Positions 22,271 to 27,630 of a DNA stretch of 29,409 bases are shown here, piece after piece (position 1 is the stretch's first letter; the number at the start of each line of letters is the position of its first letter). This DNA comes from an uncultured Angelakisella sp. Lineage in GTDB: Bacteria; Bacillota; Clostridia; Oscillospirales; Ruminococcaceae. The position numbers and the translations under genes were made by a program. The notes under the pieces were generated by a model, which saw only the letters and a list, made by a program, of their open reading frames with translations, made no database searches and was not told the DNA's origin. The stretch covers positions 1 through 29,409 of the forward strand of contig CAKSYU010000023.1 in NCBI GenBank assembly GCA_934524965.1, written 5' to 3'.

Positions 22271-23497
22271 GTGCGGTACGGCTTGATCGGATATCCCCTG
22301 GGACACAGCATTTCCCCGCTGCTGCACCGGCGGCTGGCGGGCATTGAATATGAACTTTGCCCGCTGCCGGAGGAGCGGTTCGAGGCATTTATGGCGGCGC
22401 GGGACTTCGCGGCGGTCAATGTGACCATTCCCTACAAGCAGCGGGTGCTGCCCTATTGCAGCCGACTGACCCCCGCGGCACAGCGCTGCGGCAGCGTCAA
22501 TCTGCTGGTAAAGGAGCCGGACGGCACCCTGACCGGCGACAATACCGATCTGGCGGGGCTGCGGTTCCTGCTGCGGGTGAACGGCTGGGACCTGACCGGT
22601 CAGACGGTGGTGATCCTCGGCAGCGGCGGCACCTCCCATACGGCAAGGGCTGCCGCCCTGGAGCTGGGCGCCGCCGAGACTGCCGTGGTGAGCCGCAGCG
22701 GGGAGCTGAATTACCAGAACCTTGCCGAGCGGTTCGGGGAGCGGGCATTTTACCTTATCAATACCACGCCGGTGGGCATGGCGCCGAACTGCGCTGCCGC
22801 CCCGCTGGATCTGCGGGAATTCCCGCGGTGCCTTGGGGTCGCCGATGTTGTCTATAATCCCCTGCGCACCCGACTGTGCCAGCAGGCGGCTGCGCTCGGC
22901 ATTCCCGCATGCGGGGGGCTGCTGATGCTGGCGGCGCAGGCGGCAGCGGCGGAATATGCCTTCGGCGCGGCGGCGCCGGCACCGGAGGCGGTCCTGAAGG
23001 TCTGCGGCGAGCTGCGGCGGGAACGGCAGAATTTGGTGCTGATCGGCATGCCGGGCTGCGGCAAAACGACCATCGGGCGGCGGGCGGCGGCGCTGCTTGG
23101 ACGGGAATTCATTGACTGCGACGAGCGCTACCTTGCCGAATACGGCACCACGCCGGAGGAGGAGCTCCTGCAAAGCGGCGAGCCGTTTTTCCGTGCGAGG
23201 GAAACGGCGCTCCTGGAAAAGCTCTCCTCTTTGACGGGCTGTGTGATCGCGGCGGGCGGCGGCGCGGTGGTGCGCCCCGAAAACATCAGGCTGCTGCGGC
23301 AGAACGGGCAGCTGTGCTGGCTGCGGCGTCCCTTGGAACTGCTGGCACGGGAGGGGAGACCGCTTTCCCGCGATCTGCCGGAGCTGTACCGGCAGCGGGA
23401 GCCGCTGTACCGCGCAGCGGCAGACTTTACCGCGTCGAATGACGCCCTGCCGCAGGAGGCAGCAGAGCGTGTAGCGCGGGAGTTTGACCTGATCTGA
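22271..23497 (+). CDS. Fused shikimate dehydrogenase - shikimate kinase
   Basis: A 408-residue bifunctional protein for two consecutive shikimate steps. Residues 1 to about 245 are AroE: GLIGYPLGHSISPLLH, NVTIPYK with catalytic Lys56, GDNTD with Asp93, the NADP-binding GSGGTSHTA (117-125) and NTTPVGM. Residues from about 252 are AroK: Walker A GMPGCGKTTIGR (259-270), FIDCDERYLAEYG, GEPFFRARE, AAGGGAV, GRPL and REPLYRAAADF. Both domains keep their key residues, so both should be active: NADPH-dependent reduction of 3-dehydroshikimate, then ATP-dependent 3-phosphorylation. The frame is continuous, with no stop or frameshift at the join. The start is GTG 22271 after AAAGGAGAC. It sits between aroB and aroQ, flanked by cloverleaf elements CL4 and CL5. 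Confidence 0.93.
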   Translation: MRYGLIGYPLGHSISPLLHRRLAGIEYELCPLPEERFEAFMAARDFAAVNVTIPYKQRVLPYCSRLTPAAQRCGSVNLLVKEPDGTLTGDNTDLAGLRFLLRVNGWDLTGQTVVILGSGGTSHTARAAALELGAAETAVVSRSGELNYQNLAERFGERAFYLINTTPVGMAPNCAAAPLDLREFPRCLGVADVVYNPLRTRLCQQAAALGIPACGGLLMLAAQAAAAEYAFGAAAPAPEAVLKVCGELRRERQNLVLIGMPGCGKTTIGRRAAALLGREFIDCDERYLAEYGTTPEEELLQSGEPFFRARETALLEKLSSLTGCVIAAGGGAVVRPENIRLLRQNGQLCWLRRPLELLAREGRPLSRDLPELYRQREPLYRAAADFTASNDALPQEAAERVAREFDLI

Positions 23498-23520
23498 GAG
23501 ATAAGCGGGTGCGGGCGAAG

Positions 23521-23623
23521 GGGCAGCCCCACAGGGACGCCGGCGGAGCCGGCGAGCCGCGGCGAAAGCCGCGGCACAGCGAGCGCCCCCGAAAGGGGCG
23601 CTCGCTGCCCTGCGGGGCTGCCC
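23521..23623 (+). repeat. Cloverleaf element CL5
   Basis: The closing arms are GGGCAGCCCCACAGGG (23521-23536) and 23608-23623, pairing at 15 of 16 positions (an A-C mismatch that would be a G-U pair in the opposite-strand RNA). Hairpins: 23538-23544/23548-23554 (loop GGA), 23556-23563/23568-23575 (loop GAAA) and 23577-23589/23595-23607 (loop CGAAA). Single unpaired A residues separate the first two hairpins. It starts 23 nt after the aroE-aroK stop. Confidence 0.9.
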
Positions 23624-23711
23624 TGCCCGACCGGCACCCTGCCGAATATAAAAACGGGGAGCGAAATTCCCTCCCTGTTTTCCACAAGAACTGACGAAAC
23701 GGGGTAAAACC

Positions 23712-24149
23712 ATGAAGCTGTTTATCATCAACGGACCCAACCTGGATATGCTGGGCATTCGGGAGCCGGAAATCTACGGGAAAGAAAGCTACGCCGACCT
23801 GGAGCGCTACCTGCACAGTACGGCGGAGGAGCTGGGACTGGAGATCGAGGTATTCCAATCCAACCACGAGGGCGCGCTCATTGATGAAGTTCACCGCGCA
23901 TATTTTGAGAAAGCGGACGGCATCATCATCAATGCCGGCGGCTACACCCACACCAGCGTGGCGCTGATGGACGCCCTGCTTTCGGTCTCGCTGCCGGTCA
24001 TCGAGGTACACCTTTCCGACCCCAGCCGCCGGGAGGAATTCCGGCACCGCAGCTATGTGGCGATGGCGGCAAAGGCAAGCGTGGTGGGGCTGGGCTTTGC
24101 GGGCTACCGCCGCGCTATGGAGCTTTTACGAGTGATGGCGGGGAAATAA
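23712..24149 (+). CDS. aroQ: 3-dehydroquinate dehydratase, type II
   Basis: A 145-residue cytoplasmic enzyme, dodecameric in the family, removing water from 3-dehydroquinate. Type II motifs are present: NGPNLDMLGIREPEIYG with the catalytic tyrosine, QSNHEGALID, INAGGYTHTSVALMDAL, and VHLSDPSRREEFRHRS with the active-site arginine and histidine. The start ATG 23712 follows GAAACGGGG. It closes the aro cluster. The window thus has the enzymes for steps 2 to 5 (aroB, aroQ, aroE, aroK); DAHP synthase, aroA and aroC are not here. I see no clear terminator behind it before the glnN promoter. Confidence 0.95.
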   Translation: MKLFIINGPNLDMLGIREPEIYGKESYADLERYLHSTAEELGLEIEVFQSNHEGALIDEVHRAYFEKADGIIINAGGYTHTSVALMDALLSVSLPVIEVHLSDPSRREEFRHRSYVAMAAKASVVGLGFAGYRRAMELLRVMAGK

Positions 24150-24240
24150 ATGCTCAATTTGTGGACATTTTACAGGGTAAAGGCGCCGTTCCCGCCAAAA
24201 TAGATGCCGCCAAACGCCCATGATTTAGCGGAAAATCACA

Positions 24241-24269
24241 TTGACTTCAACGATGCAGCGTGATAAAAT
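24241..24269 (+). promoter_or_regulatory. SigA-type promoter of glnN
   Basis: TTGACT (24241-24246), spacer 17 nt, TAAAAT (24264-24269). The leader is about 50 nt. Confidence 0.75.
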
Positions 24270-24327
24270 TAGGAACATATTTTTTGGGGGAAAGCGCCTG
24301 CTTTTCGCCGCAAGGGAGTGAATTTTG

Positions 24328-26412
24328 ATGAGCAATATTCCGGAGTTGTTCGGCAGTCTGGTCTTTAACGACACGGTGCAGCAAAAGCGCCTGCCCCACG
24401 ATACCTACCGCCGCCTGCGGCAGATCATCGCCAGCGGGGAGCCGCTGGACGCCGCCGTTGCCGATGTCATCGCCAATGTGATGAAGGCATGGGCGCTGGA
24501 TCACGGCGTGACCCATTTTACCCACTGGTTCCAGCCGATGACCGGCATTACCGCCGAAAAGCACGACAGCTTCCTGACCCCTGCCGGCGACGGGGTCATT
24601 ATGGAATTTTCCGGACGGGAGCTTATCAAGGGCGAGCCGGACGCCAGCAGCTTCCCCAGCGGCGGGCTGCGCGCCACCTTTGAGGCGCGGGGCTACACGG
24701 CATGGGACCCCACCAGCCCCGCCTTCATCAAAGATGACTGCCTGTATATCCCCACAGCCTTTTGCAGCTATACCGGCGAAGCACTGGATAAAAAGACCCC
24801 TCTGCTGCGCAGTATGCACACCCTGAACCGCGAGGCGGTACGCTTTTTGCATGCAATGGGCTGGGAGGACGTGACCTCCGTAGCCCCCACCGTAGGCGCG
24901 GAGCAGGAATATTTTCTGATCCCCAAGGAGCTGTACGAGCGGCGCCGTGACCTGCGCTACACCGGACGCACCCTTTTCGGCGCCATGGCACCGAAGGGGC
25001 AGGAGCTGGACGACCATTACTTCGGTACCATCAAGCCCCGTGTCCGCGCCTATATGAAGGAGCTGGACGAGGAGCTGTGGAAGCTGGGCGTGATGGCAAA
25101 GACCGAGCACAATGAGGTAGCGCCCTCCCAGCATGAGCTGGCACCCTTTTTTACCACCACCAATATTGCCGCCGACCACAACCAGCTGACGATGGAGCTG
25201 ATGCAGCGGCTGGCACAGAAGCACGGCATGGTATGCCTGCTGGCGGAAAAGCCCTTTGCCGGTGTGAACGGCAGCGGCAAGCATAATAACTGGTCGCTGG
25301 TGACCGATACCGGACGCAACCTGCTGGACGGCGGCAGCGATCCTGCCTCCGACCTGACCTACCTGCTGACGCTGGCGGCGGTCATTGCCGCGGTGGACGA
25401 ATACCAGGCACTGCTGCGCATTACCGTGGCGACCGCCGGCAACGACCACCGGCTGGGGGCGAGCGAAGCCCCGCCCGCCATTCTCTCCATCTTTTTGGGC
25501 GATGCCCTGCAGAACACCCTGATGCAGGCAGCCTGCGGCGAGGGCAGCACTGCCGCCGCCCGCCGGGAGCTGGAGATGCGGGTGCCGGTGATGCCCCATC
25601 TGCGGCAGGACGACAGCGACCGCAACCGCACCTCGCCCTTTGCCTTTACCGGCAACAAGTTCGAGTTCCGTATGCTGGGCAGCAGTCAGTCCATCAGCGA
25701 CCCCAACACCGTGCTGAATACTGCCGTAGCGGAGATGCTGGGACGCTTTGCCGACCGGCTGGAGCAGGGCACCGACCGTGAGGACACTGCCCGCACCCTT
25801 TTGCAGGAGACGCTGGAGCAGCACGGCAGGATCCTCTTTAACGGGGACGGCTACAGCGAGGAATGGCAGCAGGAGGCGGAGCGCCGGGGGCTGCTGAACC
25901 TGCGCACCGCGCCGGAGGCCTTTGCCCACCTGACCGAGGAAAAGAATGTAGCGCTGTTTGCCGGTCACGGCATCTTTACCGCTGCGGAGCTGACGAGCCG
26001 CCAGGAGATCCACTACGAGACCTATGCCAAATGTATCCGCATAGAAGCCGCCACCATGGTGGAAATGGTGCGGCGGGAGATCCTGCCCGCCGGTCAGGCG
26101 GCGCTGCGGGAGCTGGGGCAGACCAGCCGCGCCAAGCAGGAGATCAGCCCGCTGCTGAGCTGCAAGGCGGAGGAGCTGCTGGGCACGCAGGTGGCAAACT
26201 ACAACGATATGCTGCTTGCCGGCTGCACCGTGCTGGAAAACCTGCTGCGGGAGTTCCCGAAGGGGAGCGAGGAGCAGAAGGCGCTGTACAGCCGCGATCA
26301 GCTGCTGCCCGCCATGGCGGAGCTGCGGCAGGCTGCCGACGCGCTGGAGCAGATGTGCCCCGCCCATCTGTGGACGATGCCGACCTATGGCGAGCTGCTG
26401 TATGGGGTATGA
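24328..26412 (+). CDS. glnN: Glutamine synthetase type III
   Basis: A 694-residue cytoplasmic enzyme joining ammonia to glutamate with ATP. Size and motifs are those of the large GSIII class found in Bacteroidetes, cyanobacteria and Clostridia: FGSLVFND near the start, THWFQPMTG, KGEPDASSFPSGGLRATFEARGY (GSIII-specific), GAEQEYFLI with metal-binding glutamates, KTEHNEVAPSQHELAP, GVNGSGKHNNWSL, GNDHRLGASEAPP and NRTSPFAFTGNKFEFRMLGSS. The start ATG 24328 has AAGGGAGTG upstream. TTG 24325 just before it is less likely. It has its own promoter. No glnK, amtB or glnR gene is next to it, and no operator-like palindrome stands out at the promoter. It is followed within 2 nt by the broken membrane ORF. 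Confidence 0.95.
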   Translation: MSNIPELFGSLVFNDTVQQKRLPHDTYRRLRQIIASGEPLDAAVADVIANVMKAWALDHGVTHFTHWFQPMTGITAEKHDSFLTPAGDGVIMEFSGRELIKGEPDASSFPSGGLRATFEARGYTAWDPTSPAFIKDDCLYIPTAFCSYTGEALDKKTPLLRSMHTLNREAVRFLHAMGWEDVTSVAPTVGAEQEYFLIPKELYERRRDLRYTGRTLFGAMAPKGQELDDHYFGTIKPRVRAYMKELDEELWKLGVMAKTEHNEVAPSQHELAPFFTTTNIAADHNQLTMELMQRLAQKHGMVCLLAEKPFAGVNGSGKHNNWSLVTDTGRNLLDGGSDPASDLTYLLTLAAVIAAVDEYQALLRITVATAGNDHRLGASEAPPAILSIFLGDALQNTLMQAACGEGSTAAARRELEMRVPVMPHLRQDDSDRNRTSPFAFTGNKFEFRMLGSSQSISDPNTVLNTAVAEMLGRFADRLEQGTDREDTARTLLQETLEQHGRILFNGDGYSEEWQQEAERRGLLNLRTAPEAFAHLTEEKNVALFAGHGIFTAAELTSRQEIHYETYAKCIRIEAATMVEMVRREILPAGQAALRELGQTSRAKQEISPLLSCKAEELLGTQVANYNDMLLAGCTVLENLLREFPKGSEEQKALYSRDQLLPAMAELRQAADALEQMCPAHLWTMPTYGELLYGV

Positions 26413-26413
26413 T

Positions 26414-26830
26414 ATGGGCATGTTTATTTTGCAGGTGATCCTGTGGGTCTAGTTCTTCGGCTGCATCTGCACCTACCGCATCGGCGGCAGGCCGCTGGTG
26501 GAGGGCATGGGGATAAAAAGCGCCGAGTTCTTCATGCTGTGCCTTTATACGGCGGGGGTGTTGCTATTTTGGCTGCTGCCTGCCGTGGGCAGATGGGCAT
26601 TGCCGGCGGTACTGCTGTTCTAGGGCGCGGTGCAGTTCCTCTGTCACTGGTACTACACCCTCTTTGGGGCAAGCGAGAAAAAGCTGGCGGGCTATAACCA
26701 ATGCTTCAAAGATACCATTCACCTGTTCCCAGCCAGTGAAACACGGCTTGTTCCCGACCTGTACCATATCGTGCTGCATCTTTTGATCCTGACCAATCTG
26801 GTGCTTTGCATCTGCCGGCTTGTTCGGTAA
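26414..26830 (+). pseudogene. Small membrane protein ORF interrupted by two in-frame TAG codons
   Basis: From ATG 26414 (or ATG 26420) to TAA 26828-26830 one frame reads through as a plausible 138-codon membrane protein, broken only by TAG at 26450-26452 and 26621-26623. On both sides the sequence is protein-like: hydrophobic segments (FFMLCLYTAGVLLFWLLPAV and LYHIVLHLLILTNLVLCICR), a soluble middle (GASEKKLAGYNQCFKDTIHL). Each TAG is one transition from TGG or CAG. It begins 1 nt after the glnN stop and ends at a terminator, so it would be co-transcribed. The simplest reading is a recent pseudogene; suppression of amber codons is an alternative. Family not recognised. Confidence 0.65.
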
Positions 26831-26837
26831 TATAACA

Positions 26838-26875
26838 AAGCCACTCTCCTTTTCCCGGGAGGGTGGCTTCTTTGC
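26838..26875 (+). terminator. Terminator after glnN transcript
   Basis: AAGCCACTCTCC (26838-26849) pairs with GGAGGGTGGCTT (26858-26869) with one wobble, followed by CTTTGCTTATTT. It also faces the end of the convergent XRE gene. Confidence 0.75.
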
Positions 26876-27118
26876 TTATTTGATCTCCTGTTCTAAGGCG
26901 TCGAATTCCGGTGTGGAGAAGAATTCACCGAGAGTGATCTCCAAACCGTCACAGATCATCTTGATGGTCGCCAGCTTGGGGTTCTGGCTTTTGCCATACA
27001 GGATATTCTTGATGCTGGAGGGCGGCAGCGCCGAAAGGGTCGCCAGCCGGTTGATGCTGATATTCCGCTCCCCGCATAGGCGGAGAATGCGGGCGGAAAC
27101 GGCTTTTTGTAATTCCAT
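26876..27118 (-). CDS. XRE-family regulator, downstream member of tandem pair
   Basis: An 80-residue single-domain helix-turn-helix protein. The core is INRLATLSALPPSSIKNILY (about 22-41), then GKSQNPKLATIKMICDGLEI. The last 19 residues, TLGEFFSTPEFDALEQEIK, are identical to those of the gene just upstream, although the DNA carries several synonymous differences there, which argues for selection on this tail. Its ATG shares one base with the TAA of the upstream gene (TAATG), so the two are translationally coupled. It is probably a DNA-binding partner that could form heterodimers with its paralog. Targets unknown. Confidence 0.85.
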   Translation of the reverse strand: MELQKAVSARILRLCGERNISINRLATLSALPPSSIKNILYGKSQNPKLATIKMICDGLEITLGEFFSTPEFDALEQEIK

Positions 27119-27360
27119 TATTTGATCTCCTGCTCCAAAGCGTCAAATTCCGGTGTGGAAAAGAATTCGCCGAGGGTGATGCCGAAGCCGTCGCAGAGTT
27201 TTTTGAGGGTGACGACCCCGGGGTTCCGGCTTTCACCGTTCAGAATACTCTTGACCGTTGCCTGCGGGACAGCGGCATAATTGCTGATGCCGTTGGGGGT
27301 AAAGCCCTTTTCCCGACAAAGCTGCCGGATCCGTGCGGCAACTGCCTGCTGTGTATCCAT
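27118..27360 (-). CDS. XRE-family regulator, upstream member of tandem pair
   Basis: An 80-residue single-domain helix-turn-helix protein, paralogous along its full length to the next gene. The N terminus is QQAVAARIRQLCREKGFTPN, then the HTH ISNYAAVPQATVKSILNGES and the shared tail. The recognition-helix residues differ between the paralogs (PQATVKSIL against PPSSIKNIL), so DNA preference may differ modestly. The start is ATG 27360, with AAAGGGGGAAA upstream. A promoter (27402-27430) with overlapping palindromes (27384-27407) suggests autorepression. It diverges from nothing: nifJ lies upstream on the same strand, closed by its own terminator. Confidence 0.85.
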   Translation of the reverse strand: MDTQQAVAARIRQLCREKGFTPNGISNYAAVPQATVKSILNGESRNPGVVTLKKLCDGFGITLGEFFSTPEFDALEQEIK

Positions 27361-27383
27361 GGCGTTTCCCCCTTTTGGCTTAG

Positions 27384-27407
27384 TGATATATCATTGGTTT
27401 AATGATA
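27384..27407. promoter_or_regulatory. Candidate operator of the XRE pair
   Basis: A perfect palindrome TGATATATCA (27384-27393) overlaps an inverted repeat ATCATT-GGTTT-AATGAT (27390-27406) that covers the -10 box. This is the usual place for an autorepressor site. Confidence 0.45.
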
Positions 27408-27430
27408 GGATATTTGAACGCTGATTGCAA
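27402..27430 (-). promoter_or_regulatory. SigA-type promoter of the XRE pair
   Basis: On the minus strand: TTGCAA (27430-27425), spacer 17 nt, TATCAT (27407-27402). Confidence 0.7.
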
Positions 27431-27460
27431 GTGGTATATTGACTGATTTTCGCTTTCCCG

Positions 27461-27497
27461 CAAAAATCCCCCGTCCCGAGTTTTCGGGGCGGGGGAT
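27461..27497 (-). terminator. Terminator after nifJ
   Basis: On the minus strand ATCCCCCGCCCCGA (27497-27484) pairs with TCGGGACGGGGGAT (27479-27466, one mismatch or wobble), followed by TTTTTG. Cloverleaf CL6 lies between it and the nifJ stop, hence inside the mRNA 3' end. Confidence 0.85.
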
Positions 27498-27517
27498 CGG
27501 TGAGGGCGGGAAGGATG

Positions 27518-27595
27518 GGCGCAGCCCCGACGGCGGAGCCGTCGCAGCGGACGGCAGTCCGCTGGAACCGTTCGAAGAACGGTTCGGGCTGCGCC
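27518..27595 (-). repeat. Cloverleaf element CL6
   Basis: The closing arms are GGCGCAGCCC (27518-27527) and its exact complement (27586-27595), extended by an outer GCGGGA/TCCCGC. Hairpins abut with no unpaired base: 27528-27534/27538-27544 (loop GGA), 27545-27552/27557-27564 (loop GGCA) and 27565-27573/27577-27585 (loop GAA). Strand is given as that of nifJ, whose stop lies 35 nt away; the structure itself is symmetric. Confidence 0.9.
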
Positions 27596-27630
27596 TTGAT
27601 CTGCCGTCCCGCGGAAATTCGGGGCGGGAA

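Noticed and set aside
24247..26421. 724-codon minus-strand frame opposite glnN
   Set aside because: Shadow of glnN; low-complexity translation and no ribosome site.
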